Positions 1-8,934 of a stretch of DNA of 64,000 nucleotides are shown here, in pieces. Position 1 is the first letter of the stretch. Each line of letters begins with the position of its first letter. The DNA comes from Candidatus Thiodictyon syntrophicum (GTDB taxonomy: Bacteria; Pseudomonadota; Gammaproteobacteria; Chromatiales; Chromatiaceae), in assembly GCF_002813775.1 (NCBI RefSeq), contig NZ_CP020371.1, positions 62,001 through 126,000 on the forward strand, given 5' to 3'. The notes beneath the pieces were generated by a model. It was not told the DNA's origin. It worked only from the letters and a program-made list of their open reading frames with translations, and made no database searches. The translations under genes and the position numbers were made by a program.

Positions 1-60
1 GTACTATCTCTATAAGATTCTCTCTGTTCCGCGCTTCGCTTGCATTAGTGCTGTGCCTAT

Positions 61-1419
61 TCACACCGATTCGCCAGCACTCGTATCATTTTGCATACCA
101 TTGTCTTCGGTCAGCAGCATTCTTACGACGTACCGCAGACGGTGCGCTGGCATCCAGGACAAATAACGCGCGAAGTGGTCCTCAGGACTCTTGACACCAA
201 GTCGCAGCAGATGCGCTTCCAGCAAAACCTGTGCATCGACGCCACTGCCATAAGAAGACTGCTTTCGTGCTTCCTGCATTATCCTGAGCAGGCGCTCCTT
301 CGCTTTAACATAATTGCTTTCGACCAGCAAGGTGAGAAGAAGACCTCGTTGAATATTTAAAGTAACCTCTTCAAGAACTCGCTCGCATACAACTTCTTCT
401 GAGGCTAACTCATCAATATCAATGTCATCCAGCGGGCCAAGATTGCCTGCGCCCCCATCATCCTCACCTACCAACTTCAAACGGCACGCCGCGACCTCAT
501 CCGACTGTGGCACTATTCCTAAAACTCGGCCTAACTGACATAACAAAGTGCGAACAAGTCCATCTTGGAACAACCGAGCACCTTCAGAGTCCGCCACAAC
601 GGCAAAATCCAGCAAATCGCGCAGTACGGGAACGTCGTCAGCCCCCGGTATCCCGCGATCTATTGGGCTGACCACCTCAAGCGGCCGAGAGAACAACGCT
701 TCATCCCAGAACGGTCCGCAGGGAGGCTCGATCGAATATTCCGTAAACCCAGGCGCTTTTCTGCCATCCTCCGCCCAGTCCCTCATCTTTCTTAGCATTG
801 CCAGCGCGTCCATTTTTTTCAGGTCAACCCGAAACTCCGGAACCGTACGCCGGAGCCGCGCTATGTCCAACGCGGTCTCTGGGAAAGACTCTGGATTCAG
901 AATGTGGTCCCAACTTCGATCGATAAAGCACATCTTCTTTGCCCGCGCGATCACGCTAGTCGCAACATTGGAGCTTACGATATCGAGGCGCACGGCCTCA
1001 TCCATCGTTGCCCGGATGTTGGCCAGCGCATCGAATCCGGGCATCACGGACCAACCCCGACCCTTCAAGTAGACGCACGGCACGGCAACTTCATCATCAC
1101 CATCCCACTCTCCAGATACAAACCGCTGGTAGATTTGACCCACGCCTATCATGCCATAGCGATGTAATTCAGCCGCTCTCAACGCCCCGATACTTGCCGC
1201 GCCATAAACGATGATCCCACGGGATAGCGCATAAAGTATATCTTTGTGGAGAACCGCTGCGGTCAGGTGAAATAATCCGTCCACGATCCCTATTACCTGG
1301 GGTCGGAACTCGGAAATCGCCGCCGGGATGTCGCCAGCGCATACTGGCCCAAGATACCGCGCGTCACAAACGCTGCTCGCCTCGCTTTCACCTACAGTCA
1401 TCCCAATAAAGCAGATCAT
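61..1419 (-). CDS. tfuA: TfuA-like protein of a YcaO cluster
   Basis: TfuA-family proteins partner with YcaO enzymes, for example in peptide thioamidation and trifolitoxin synthesis; they are thought to supply sulfur or bind the substrate. The family core is visible: FIG near the N-terminus, GIVDGLFH, YGAASIGALRAAEL, GVGQIY and DDEVAV in the first ~130 residues. About 300 further residues follow the core and are not recognised. The start is chosen at 1419 because an AAGGG Shine-Dalgarno overlapping the ycaO stop lies 8 nt upstream; ATGs at 1425 and 1458 are worse placed. It is the last gene of the minus-strand cluster seen here. Family assignment is firm; the actual modification is not known. 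Confidence 0.85.
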   Translation of the reverse strand: MICFIGMTVGESEASSVCDARYLGPVCAGDIPAAISEFRPQVIGIVDGLFHLTAAVLHKDILYALSRGIIVYGAASIGALRAAELHRYGMIGVGQIYQRFVSGEWDGDDEVAVPCVYLKGRGWSVMPGFDALANIRATMDEAVRLDIVSSNVATSVIARAKKMCFIDRSWDHILNPESFPETALDIARLRRTVPEFRVDLKKMDALAMLRKMRDWAEDGRKAPGFTEYSIEPPCGPFWDEALFSRPLEVVSPIDRGIPGADDVPVLRDLLDFAVVADSEGARLFQDGLVRTLLCQLGRVLGIVPQSDEVAACRLKLVGEDDGGAGNLGPLDDIDIDELASEEVVCERVLEEVTLNIQRGLLLTLLVESNYVKAKERLLRIMQEARKQSSYGSGVDAQVLLEAHLLRLGVKSPEDHFARYLSWMPAHRLRYVVRMLLTEDNGMQNDTSAGESV

Positions 1420-1430
1420 TTCCATAGCCC

Positions 1431-2684
1431 TTAAGCTCTCGCCACTGAACTTTTCCATGCTCGATAGGATTCCATTCGTTGCGCAAGAGGTCTATGGTAG
1501 CCGCTCAATCCGGGAACAAGAACCTTTACAACCGGAACCCCGATCTTCTCATCGGTTATTTCTCTTTGTAAAATTCTTGTGAATCCCTCCGACCTGAGAC
1601 GGTCGACGACAATCGCGAGCATGCCATGTAGTCGCCTTGGGAGAGTCATTGGCGCAGCCGCGGGTACAGTCGCGCCAGCTAATTCCGCTTCATATCGTCC
1701 GCGTCTCAAGAGACTTTCTCCAACTTCGTGCAACACCCGATAATCTGCACGAGCGTTGTCCTCTCTCGTGCCGCTAATCATCGTGATTCTACCTTGCGCC
1801 GCCTCGGTGATCGCTCTGGCAGCGGCCACATTTGGGTCCAGGTGCGCTCCATGGCCAACATTGGTGTGAAATAGAGTGTCCCGGTCTTCCAGATAAGCAG
1901 AATAGCAACATATCGCGAACGGATTCTCATTCGAGAAAATCAAGAGGCCCAACCCTGCTGAATTAACTTTTTCTATTAGTTCTTTGACGTATGGTGCCCC
2001 AAATGTTGCAGTATCAATGCGTGGTCGCGGAACGGCCTCATGCTCCATAAGGTGATCGGCGCATGTTTCAGCGTCGCGCTCGATTACCTCCAACAACCCA
2101 TGTAAGCAGGCTTCGCCGATCGAGTTGCCCGAGGCGAGACCATTTGTTGAAGCATAGGCCCATCGTGCCGCCTTACGATACGATCCCAACCGCTGTACGC
2201 AAATAGTATCGTGCGGCACCCAAAAGACCGCGCCACTGACTATGTCTCTGACATCAATCCAGGGCAGCACCGTGTCGACCGAAACCGGACCGTAAACGGC
2301 ATCAGCCAATTCGGCGGGACTGATAAACCTTTCTCCTCTCATACCCGAGAGGGTTTCCCAGCGAGGCGGCGGGCTAAATCTTTCCCAAGTCGCTTGCTCT
2401 ATCGATTCCATAGCTGCTGATACGCGAGCCTGAACGGGAGTGCACCCTTTACCCTGGCTTACCGAAAGCGTGATGGCTAAGGGACGAATGGCTTGCCAGG
2501 TAGGGATGCCTACCACGTCCAATCCCGTAACGTCTGCAAGTCGAGTAATGCCGGCTCGCTCTATTGCGCAGTGGATGCCCCCAAATGTGTCCTCTGCTGA
2601 TTGCAGGCGAGCGGACCCATCAGCCACGATTAGCTCGGCATCTGCCCCAACTGTCTCCAATAACGTTGTGTCGTCGCCCCTCAT
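1431..2684 (-). CDS. ycaO: YcaO-domain ATP-dependent cyclodehydratase / thioamidation enzyme
   Basis: YcaO enzymes activate peptide-backbone amides with ATP to make azolines, thioamides or amidines. This 417-residue protein has the conserved ATP/Mg regions: SAAMESIEQATWERF (about residues 89-103), then NSIGEACLHGLLEVIERDAE around the middle and AARAITEAAQGR later. The C-terminus (SSVARA) lacks the proline-rich tail of azoline-forming YcaOs, which fits a TfuA-dependent type. Its ATG overlaps the amidohydrolase stop by 4 nt (ATGA), so the two are translationally coupled, and tfuA follows immediately. A thioamide or thiazoline product is inferred from the TfuA partner only. Confidence 0.9.
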   Translation of the reverse strand: MRGDDTTLLETVGADAELIVADGSARLQSAEDTFGGIHCAIERAGITRLADVTGLDVVGIPTWQAIRPLAITLSVSQGKGCTPVQARVSAAMESIEQATWERFSPPPRWETLSGMRGERFISPAELADAVYGPVSVDTVLPWIDVRDIVSGAVFWVPHDTICVQRLGSYRKAARWAYASTNGLASGNSIGEACLHGLLEVIERDAETCADHLMEHEAVPRPRIDTATFGAPYVKELIEKVNSAGLGLLIFSNENPFAICCYSAYLEDRDTLFHTNVGHGAHLDPNVAAARAITEAAQGRITMISGTREDNARADYRVLHEVGESLLRRGRYEAELAGATVPAAAPMTLPRRLHGMLAIVVDRLRSEGFTRILQREITDEKIGVPVVKVLVPGLSGYHRPLAQRMESYRAWKSSVARA

Positions 2685-3490
2685 ACTTCGCGCCTATTAT
2701 CACGGCTGGAAGACATATGAAAGACCGCACACGCGTTGTCCCGAAAAAACGCGTTCGTAGCCTTCACTCGCGCGGCGGCGGCCAGCAATTTCTGTACGTT
2801 GTGACAATAGGACGAGATCACATCTAGTCCTGGATGATAAATGGCCTGAACAGGATAATCCGACCCAAACAGAAGGCGGTTTGGGCCGATCGCGTCGAAA
2901 GCGCAAGCAAAGCTATCAGGATCACAGAAAGAGAACTCGAGATATACGCTCGATGATTTCTTGGCAGCATCTAGCGATTCCTGGAAAGGGCGCGCGTGAA
3001 ACAATATCAGCGCCTGGGAGAAACCTCTAGGAAAGCACCGAGACACATCCTTTGGCATACAACCTCGATTACCCGTATGCACGGCTACAGGAACCGACCA
3101 CCTCTCCGCCGCAGTGATTACGGGTCGCATCAGAGACAGCATCATATCGTACTGGTCCGCATAAGGATGCAATTTAATGCCCACATATCCATCCGGACAC
3201 TGCGCCATCTTAAGAATATCTATAGCCGATTCGCGGACGGGCGACACCCACAGCCAATTGAGCACTCTATCTTGCAAAACAGCAGGAAATACATCTGAAA
3301 AGCCCGCCTTAAGCCGCTCTGTCTGTTCGTCCCAAGAGAATGGAGCGCAGACGAAGCGTTCCATTGGCAATCGGCCGCACAGTTCCTCCAGATACACCGG
3401 CGGAAAACAGGCATTCTCCCCGTACGTGCCACAATGTACATGCACGTCGAAAATGGAAAAGCCGTCCGGGAGCGCCGTATCCGCGTTCAT
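2681..3490 (-). CDS. Amidohydrolase-2 family metal-dependent hydrolase
   Basis: A 269-residue TIM-barrel amidohydrolase. Visible metal-site motifs: DVHVH near the N-terminus (about residue 15-19), KLHP mid-protein, AVHTGNRG with a histidine on the next strand, a further ILFHARPF histidine, and the terminal GSDYP aspartate motif. The family hydrolyses or decarboxylates small carboxylated or amide substrates. The start overlaps the upstream radical SAM stop by 4 nt and its stop overlaps ycaO, so it belongs to the same operon. In a peptide-maturation setting it might trim or decarboxylate a modified residue; that role is inference. Confidence 0.8.
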   Translation of the reverse strand: MNADTALPDGFSIFDVHVHCGTYGENACFPPVYLEELCGRLPMERFVCAPFSWDEQTERLKAGFSDVFPAVLQDRVLNWLWVSPVRESAIDILKMAQCPDGYVGIKLHPYADQYDMMLSLMRPVITAAERWSVPVAVHTGNRGCMPKDVSRCFPRGFSQALILFHARPFQESLDAAKKSSSVYLEFSFCDPDSFACAFDAIGPNRLLFGSDYPVQAIYHPGLDVISSYCHNVQKLLAAAARVKATNAFFRDNACAVFHMSSSRDNRREV

Positions 3491-4713
3491 TTCACTCTCG
3501 CCAAATCACCGAGCCGATCGAGCAATGCGTCGGTATCTCTTGCTGCCTGGTCCCATCCAACCTCGAAGCGATCTAAGAGTTGACGTACGAGAGCGTCGCG
3601 CGTCCCGCCGCACCACAGCGTTTCAATCAGGTCCATCGCAATTGTGTCCAACACGTACGACTCCGAAGGTCTGCCCTTGCGCATGAAAAATATGTGCCAC
3701 CGGTCCATGAGTGGAAGAATAGCGATCCCGTCTGGTATCCGTCTAAATGATCGCTCGTCATTGCTGGAAGGCAAAGCAATATCGTCGAAGCGTGCGAGAC
3801 AACCTATGCGGCATTGGTTGCGAAGCAAGTCAGCGCAGCCCCCGCATGTTTCTACGGGCTGTAGATGTAACTCGTCTCGAAGTCCTCGGAAATACGCTCG
3901 CGCGTGTTCCCATGACTGGAAAAAAGTCAGCGGTCTTGCCAATATGCCGTTTCGGGGTCGCGCGGCACAGTAGCTCACAGTGAGGTCAGGAAAGACGTCC
4001 AGATTAGGTTCACAGCCGATCAATCCATGATAGCCCGCGCAGTGAGCAGATAGATAGCGATGTTCATAATCAGTGAAAATGCATCGCGGCATTGCGCATA
4101 ACTCTGCGCTCACGGCAAATCCTTGCTCGCACAGGAGTCTTGCCACGCTGTAGTAATGAGAGCCTATCTGTCTATTTCCTATCTGCGCCCATAGCGTCCG
4201 GACATCCAGTGCAATGCGTACGCGCGTGATATCGCATTCCTGGTAGTATCGGATTAGATAATCATAATCGGAGAAAGGCCGCACATCACTCACTGTTATC
4301 GCCAGTGTAACGCGAGTCGGGCACGCGGACACACGAGCAAGATTGGAAGAAAAACGAGCATACGAAGATCGGCTGTAGGTATCGGGAAAATCCGCGTTTA
4401 CCAAGAATTCCTCGATAACATTATTGCTAGACCAGTGATGCAGACGGCTTATCATAACGTCTTGGCAAAGCAAATTTGTCAGAAGGATAATGGATAATCC
4501 CCGCTCGCAGGCACTCTCGACCATTTTCGCAAAATCTGGGTGCAGGGTCGGCTCTCCACCTAGAAGCGTGATAGTGCGTTCGGCTGATGCGACCGCAATA
4601 TCAAGGCAATGCAGGTAGTCCTGAAAAGACATTGTGCTGTCGCTATTGCGTCTCCCAGGAATAAGGCAAAACGAGCAGTTCTTGTTGCACCGTTCCGTCA
4701 GCAATAGGTTCAT
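3487..4713 (-). CDS. Radical SAM enzyme with auxiliary-cluster region and C-terminal PqqD-like domain
   Basis: The radical SAM motif CNKNCSFC sits at residues 9-16 and GGEPT about 45 residues later. A cysteine-rich segment near residue 290 (ETCGGCADLLRNQC then GCLAR) looks like a SPASM/twitch auxiliary Fe-S site. The last ~85 residues (YVLDTIAMDLIETLW onward, then a helical stretch ending LLDRLGDLARV) resemble a PqqD-type RiPP recognition element placed at the C-terminus, whereas PqqD fusions are usually N-terminal. It starts one base after the upstream radical SAM stop (TGAATG). It probably modifies the same peptide as its neighbour; chemistry unknown. Confidence 0.85.
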   Translation of the reverse strand: MNLLLTERCNKNCSFCLIPGRRNSDSTMSFQDYLHCLDIAVASAERTITLLGGEPTLHPDFAKMVESACERGLSIILLTNLLCQDVMISRLHHWSSNNVIEEFLVNADFPDTYSRSSYARFSSNLARVSACPTRVTLAITVSDVRPFSDYDYLIRYYQECDITRVRIALDVRTLWAQIGNRQIGSHYYSVARLLCEQGFAVSAELCAMPRCIFTDYEHRYLSAHCAGYHGLIGCEPNLDVFPDLTVSYCAARPRNGILARPLTFFQSWEHARAYFRGLRDELHLQPVETCGGCADLLRNQCRIGCLARFDDIALPSSNDERSFRRIPDGIAILPLMDRWHIFFMRKGRPSESYVLDTIAMDLIETLWCGGTRDALVRQLLDRFEVGWDQAARDTDALLDRLGDLARVK

Positions 4714-6138
4714 TCAGACAGTGCCTCCGCCATCCGCTTCTAAAGTAGACGGGGGGCCGCCGTATTTGCGGTGGTATTGTGCAATTCGGCATATGGCATC
4801 GGCTTTTCCTACTGGGTTCCCCGTTTCCTGGTAAGTGGTAGCCATGCATCGCGGACACGCGGGTATGAGTTCACATCCAACACACTCAGTGAAGGATCGG
4901 TTGCGGTAGCTGCGAATCTGTCGAGTGGGTTCGTTCCGATCGGAAAGTATCTCTCGAAGAGGTTGTTCTCTAATATTACCTAAACGGTATGGGAAGGCTA
5001 TACAAGGACGAACATCTCCGTTTACGTTGATGGCCACCATGGTATTGGCTGCCCCGCAGATAGGGGACTCCGGGTCGTCGATCGGATATGAAACAAGGAG
5101 TTGGTTCTGGTCGCCCAAACCGGCTATATTGGTGGACCCCTCAAAGATGACATCGGACATGACACCTTTTTGATCCAACCAGATTAGGTCGTCTTCGGTG
5201 AGGCGTTCAATCAGCGGGTCGTCGGTTCCGTCCAGACGACGGGTTACAAGCAAATCGAAACCGATAGGTGCATCAATGCTTGTGGCAAACTCCTTCAAGC
5301 CATCGAGTTGCTGATAGTTGGACCGTGTGACGACGCAAGATATGCGACAACGCTGTCCTAATGCGTGGCAGAGCCTTAGTCCAGCTACGGTTCTGGCATG
5401 ACTGCCTGGTTGTCTCACGAATACGTCGTGAGTGGCGGCGTCCATGCTATAAAGGCTTACTTGAACTTCTGTTACGTGCAGTCTCCTAAGCTCGGCTACA
5501 AACGCTTCGGTCAGGAGAGTGGCGTTGGTCTTGAGTATTACGGAGAAACCTAACTGGCGGGCGTACGCACACGTCTCAATGAGGTGGCGCGCCATCAGAG
5601 GTTCGCCGCCGGTTAGGGTAACTTCTAGGCAGGAAAGCTCCCGGAGTTGTTTAAGCAAGTCGCGAAGCTCAGATATGTTGAGCGGGTCTTTCAGCGGCCC
5701 TATAGCGCCAACATCCGGGATGTAACAATGTTTACACCGAAGATTGCAAACAGTCGTTATTTCGATGAATGCTTGTAGCGGTAAAGAGTGTTCGCTACAG
5801 TATTTCTTGACCTCCTTCCTAGGGTCGGTCTTGCTTTCCATGGGAAGAGCCAGCGCTTCGGCAGGATCGCCGTTGTGCTCGATGAGCCCTAGGGTGCGGA
5901 AGGATGCATAAGTAATCTCCAAATCCCGAAGCGCGACATCGTGACCGATATCGTATTGTTCGCAGATCTCCTGAACTGCCTCTTGACCAACCACACCGTC
6001 GGCTAGCATCTGGAATATAGCGGCGGCGGTCTCGTTAAGGAATAGCATGGAACCGCGGTCAGTGAGTATTACGTGTCCTTCCGGCAAGGCTGCATGAATG
6101 CCGAGCGCGGTTCCGGTAGCGTGGGAGCCCCGCGTCAT
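4714..6138 (-). CDS. PqqD-radical SAM-SPASM peptide maturase, 5' end rebuilt by IS66 insertion
   Basis: Domains in order: a PqqD-like recognition domain (VILTDRGSMLFLNETAAAIF and the following helices), a radical SAM core with CNLRCKHC and TGGEP, and a C-terminal SPASM region (CGAANTM, NGDVRPC, then CVGCELIPACPRC) for auxiliary Fe-S clusters. This is the PqqE/AnSME-type layout for radical modification of ribosomal peptides. The N-terminal ~20 residues (from ATG 6138) are encoded by the terminal inverted repeat of the adjacent IS66 element. The original start is probably the orphan ATG at 8923-8921, which has its own Shine-Dalgarno. Whether the hybrid gene is expressed is unclear; an internal ATG near residue 36 is an alternative. 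Confidence 0.85.
   Translation of the reverse strand: MTRGSHATGTALGIHAALPEGHVILTDRGSMLFLNETAAAIFQMLADGVVGQEAVQEICEQYDIGHDVALRDLEITYASFRTLGLIEHNGDPAEALALPMESKTDPRKEVKKYCSEHSLPLQAFIEITTVCNLRCKHCYIPDVGAIGPLKDPLNISELRDLLKQLRELSCLEVTLTGGEPLMARHLIETCAYARQLGFSVILKTNATLLTEAFVAELRRLHVTEVQVSLYSMDAATHDVFVRQPGSHARTVAGLRLCHALGQRCRISCVVTRSNYQQLDGLKEFATSIDAPIGFDLLVTRRLDGTDDPLIERLTEDDLIWLDQKGVMSDVIFEGSTNIAGLGDQNQLLVSYPIDDPESPICGAANTMVAINVNGDVRPCIAFPYRLGNIREQPLREILSDRNEPTRQIRSYRNRSFTECVGCELIPACPRCMATTYQETGNPVGKADAICRIAQYHRKYGGPPSTLEADGGGTV
6072..6131. repeat. IS66 left terminal inverted repeat
   Basis: The outer 27 nt (6072-6098) match the outer end of 8851-8910 in inverted orientation with one difference (GGCAAGG versus GGTAAGG). 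A 14-nt unmatched spacer follows, then a second conserved block (CCGGTAGCGT, GGAGCCCC). Read on the minus strand this arm encodes HAALPEGH of the fused radical SAM protein. Confidence 0.75.
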
Positions 6139-6312
6139 TGGCGAACCCAAGGCCCGCCGTTGTCGCTGTTGGCGGAGCGGGCGAGCCGCCAGTAGCAAGC
6201 TGGGATGACGTCTGCCTGCCCGTGCGCGCCCACGCCCCAGCGCGGTGACGGGTCGGGACCTTGGGCGGTGTGGGGAGGAGGCCCGCACGGGCGGCACGGG
6301 GCCGCCGCGGGA

Positions 6313-7998
6313 TCAGTCCGGCGCGGGTTCGGCGGCCAGGCGCGCCAGCGCCGTGGTGTAATTCCAGGGCATCCAGGCCGGCGGGTCGAGTGCCACCGCG
6401 GCGGGATGGCGCTGCAGCGCGACCAGGTAATCAAACGGCGCCACTTGGTGCAGTTCCGCGGTATGGATCAGACTCATGAACAGATCGCCGACCTTGGCGC
6501 CGTTCAAGGTGCGATAAAACAGCGAATTGTTGCGATGCAGGATGGCCTTCTTGAGCGCCCGCTCGCAGATGTTGTTGCTCAGCGGGGCGCCGGGTACGCG
6601 CAGAAACAGGGTCATTTTTTGCCAATGATTCTGCATGTAGCGGATCGCCTGACCGAGCCCCGAGTTGGGCTCCACGGCGTGCGTCTCCAACTGCGTGGCC
6701 ATCCAGTCGTGGAGCGCCTGCATCCGCGGGCCGCTTTCCTGTTGGTGCAGGAGTAAGCGCGCGTGCGGGTCGAGTCCCTGGTGCTGGGCCTGGTGGTCAG
6801 TGTGGAACACGGGACGCAGGGTTTCCAGCACGAAGGCGACCTCGTCGGGAAAGGCGTCATGGACCTCGACGAACTTGCGGCGCCCATGGGGAATACAGGA
6901 CGCGGCCTGCGTGGGATGATCCCCCGGGGTGTTGCGCGCCAGGGCGTCGGACATCTGGATCGGGGGCACGGGGTCGTGGCGCCGGTTGAGGACCTCGGCG
7001 AGGTGCTCCCCGGCATGACAAGGTCCGGTTTTGAACAGGGCGATCGGGCCATTGACGGTCTCGGCGACGACGCCGCTGGTGAACACCCCGGTGCGCTCGG
7101 CGTTAGCTCCCGGGGGCAGCGCCTCGGCCCGCGCCTCGGCGGTGAATTTCAGGATGCGCATGGTGGTGTCGTCGTTATAGAGCACCGTGCCCTGCGCCGC
7201 CTGCTGGGCCAGCTCCTCCACCGCGGGGGCGAGGCACGGCGCGGCCGCCGCGACCACATCCCATTGGGTAGTGGCCGGCAGGGGGATGGCCAGCGCCTGC
7301 TCCAGGCGTTGGATGCGATGAAACGGCAGCCCGCAGCCGTATTTCAGCAAGGCGATCATGGCGGCGGCGGTCGCGTCGTATTTCGCCGCGCCCACGCCCG
7401 CGGGGGGGTCGGCCGTAAACACCGTGCCGCACAGCCCACAGCGCAGCCGCTCCAGGGTGTAGACCTGCGCCTGCAGGGGCGCCACGCCGGTGACGCGCAC
7501 CAGGACGGCGGGCTCCTGGCGTTGGACATAGACCCGGCCGGTGCAACCGGGCTCGGGACAGGGGTCGCCCTGCTTCAAGGTGGCGTGGGCAACCGGGATG
7601 CGCGGGGCGCGGGGATACTTGTCGGCCCCGTTGCGGCCGTGGCCAGTGCGTGTCTTTTGGTGGGGCGGCAGCGTGGCATCGCCGTCGCTGGCGCCCGGCG
7701 CCGCCGGGTCGGCGTCGGCCGGCGGCGCCGGGGCATCGCGCGGCGCTGGCTGGTCCTTGCCCAGGACCGTGTCCGTGGTCTCGGTGCGGGGTCCGAAAAT
7801 CAGCCGACGCACCCGCTCCAGGGTGGTGGTCGTGGTCTCCAGTTCCTCGGTCAGGCGCGCCAAGGTGTCGACCGCCGCCTTGAGGGTGGCGTGGTCATCC
7901 ACCGGCAGCGCTTGGGTACGGGTGCGCTCGACAATGGCATCGAGTCGCGCGATGGGGACCGACACCCGCGGGGTGCGCGGGTTCTTACGCCGGCTCAT
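6313..7998 (-). CDS. tnpC: IS66 transposase TnpC
   Basis: IS66-family DDE transposase of about 561 residues. The N-terminal part holds a coiled-coil-like segment (LARLTEELETTTTTLERVRRLIFG) typical of IS66 TnpC. A zinc-finger-like segment with CPEPGC and CGLCG follows, then a catalytic core with LYNDDTT, and a C-terminal region containing SNNICERALKKA, the usual IS66 DDE glutamate motif. The reading frame is intact. The start is taken at 7998 (MSRRKN); ATG 8055 just downstream of the tnpB stop is an alternative. Confidence 0.9.
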   Translation of the reverse strand: MSRRKNPRTPRVSVPIARLDAIVERTRTQALPVDDHATLKAAVDTLARLTEELETTTTTLERVRRLIFGPRTETTDTVLGKDQPAPRDAPAPPADADPAAPGASDGDATLPPHQKTRTGHGRNGADKYPRAPRIPVAHATLKQGDPCPEPGCTGRVYVQRQEPAVLVRVTGVAPLQAQVYTLERLRCGLCGTVFTADPPAGVGAAKYDATAAAMIALLKYGCGLPFHRIQRLEQALAIPLPATTQWDVVAAAAPCLAPAVEELAQQAAQGTVLYNDDTTMRILKFTAEARAEALPPGANAERTGVFTSGVVAETVNGPIALFKTGPCHAGEHLAEVLNRRHDPVPPIQMSDALARNTPGDHPTQAASCIPHGRRKFVEVHDAFPDEVAFVLETLRPVFHTDHQAQHQGLDPHARLLLHQQESGPRMQALHDWMATQLETHAVEPNSGLGQAIRYMQNHWQKMTLFLRVPGAPLSNNICERALKKAILHRNNSLFYRTLNGAKVGDLFMSLIHTAELHQVAPFDYLVALQRHPAAVALDPPAWMPWNYTTALARLAAEPAPD

Positions 7999-8069
7999 GC
8001 CGCGACTGGCCGGTGGTGCAGGAGCGTCGTGTTCATACACGGCGTTATACCGCATCGTACACCGCCACG

Positions 8070-8426
8070 TCACGCCCCCGGCGTCAACGCCCGCCACACC
8101 GGCGCCCCCGCCGCGGCGCGCCAATCCCCACCGGCGAGCAATACCGCCAGTTCCTGGGGGGCCAGCACCTGCCCCGGCGGGCCGCTCGGCCAGTGCCGAA
8201 AGCGGCCTTCGGACAGGCGCTTCTGACACAGCCAGAAACCCTGGCCGTCGTAGACCAGGAGCTTGATCGCGGTACCGCGGCGGTTGCGGAAGACGAAGAG
8301 TGCTCCACTCATGGGCTCGTCCGCCAACACCTGGCGCACCCGCCGGGCAAGACCATCAATGCCTTGGCGAAAGTCCGCCGGGTCCGTCGCGACCAAGACC
8401 CGCAACTGCGGGGTCAGGGCAAGCAC
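8070..8426 (-). CDS. tnpB: IS66 accessory protein TnpB (Orf2)
   Basis: About 118 residues. IS66 Orf2 hallmarks: VLVATDPADFRQGIDGLARRV, then GALFVFRNRRGTAIKLLVYDG and a tryptophan-containing GFWLCQKRL. The GTG at 8426 is chosen because GGGAGG lies 6-7 nt upstream and the conserved region begins right after it; it overlaps tnpA by 13 nt. TnpB is required for IS66 transposition, though its biochemical role is unclear. Confidence 0.85.
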   Translation of the reverse strand: MLALTPQLRVLVATDPADFRQGIDGLARRVRQVLADEPMSGALFVFRNRRGTAIKLLVYDGQGFWLCQKRLSEGRFRHWPSGPPGQVLAPQELAVLLAGGDWRAAAGAPVWRALTPGA

Positions 8427-8824
8427 GGCGCCGCCTCCCACAGGCGACACGCCACCGTCGCGACCTCGCCGGTCGCCGCCCCGGTCCACTCGATGCGCAA
8501 CGAACGACCACGGGCGTCGGACAGGGTCAGCACGCAGCCCGGCCCCGACGGTGGTAAGCCCAGCATCATTTCCACAAAGGCCGGCGGCGCCGTGGTGGGC
8601 ACCGGCAGGGGCGCTGTCCGCGCCGTCAGCCGCCGCTTCAAACCGGCGTAGTCCAGTCGCAGCGTCGTGGCGACCTTGCTTACCCCATGGCGGGCGGCCA
8701 GTTCAACCGCCCGCGACCACAGTTCCGCGGGAATGCGCGCGCCCTGGGACGTGGTGTTGCGCCAGTGGGCAAAGGCCGCGGCCGTCTGTGCCAGATCGGC
8801 CGCGGCGGGAAGTGACAGTGACAT
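8414..8824 (-). CDS. tnpA: IS66 accessory protein TnpA (Orf1)
   Basis: A 136-residue protein in the first position of the IS66 operon. A helix-turn-helix-like stretch is visible (LWSRAVELAARHGVSKVATTLRLDYAGLKRRL, about residues 35-66), as in other Orf1/TnpA proteins of the family. It sits 26 nt inside the right terminal repeat and its 3' end overlaps tnpB. A GGAGGC Shine-Dalgarno lies just upstream of the ATG. Confidence 0.75.
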   Translation of the reverse strand: MSLSLPAAADLAQTAAAFAHWRNTTSQGARIPAELWSRAVELAARHGVSKVATTLRLDYAGLKRRLTARTAPLPVPTTAPPAFVEMMLGLPPSGPGCVLTLSDARGRSLRIEWTGAATGEVATVACRLWEAAPCLP

Positions 8825-8850
8825 CGTGGAGCCTCCGGATCACCAAAAAC

Positions 8851-8910
8851 GGGGCTCCTACGCTACCGGGCTAGGGACGGGATTTCATGCAGCCTTACCG
8901 GAAGGACACG
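8851..8910. repeat. IS66 right terminal inverted repeat
   Basis: Inverted counterpart of 6072-6131: GGGGCTCC and GCTACCGG at the inner side, and a 27-nt outer block (8884-8910) matching the left end except for one base. Confidence 0.75.
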
Positions 8911-8923
8911 ATGCGTGGCTCAT
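8911..8923 (-). pseudogene. Displaced start codon of the PqqD-radical SAM gene
   Basis: On the minus strand the stop codon of the preceding gene (8937-8935) is part of TAAGGA, followed 8-9 nt later by ATG at 8923-8921 and the codons for M-S-H-A, after which the IS66 end begins. Spacing and Shine-Dalgarno match a coupled start for the next gene, so this is probably the original 5' end of the gene now beginning at 6138. Confidence 0.6.
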
Positions 8924-8934
8924 GCGGGTAGTCC

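Larger units (their letters stand above)
6072..8910 (-). mobile_element. IS66-family insertion sequence (tnpA-tnpB-tnpC)
   Basis: A 2.84-kb element with the three-gene IS66 layout on the minus strand, bounded by ~60-nt imperfect inverted repeats at 6072-6131 and 8851-8910. It separates the first codons of the PqqD-radical SAM gene from the rest. No matching direct target duplication is visible next to the outer ends. Either the ends are drawn slightly wrong or one flank has been rearranged since insertion. Confidence 0.85.

Noticed and set aside
1-60. Possible precursor gene after tfuA
   Set aside because: Only an 11-codon frame without a ribosome binding site fits before the window edge.
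6205-8226. Long plus-strand frames across the IS66 element
   Set aside because: Opposite strand encodes the recognisable tnpC; the plus frames are Gly/Arg-rich noise.
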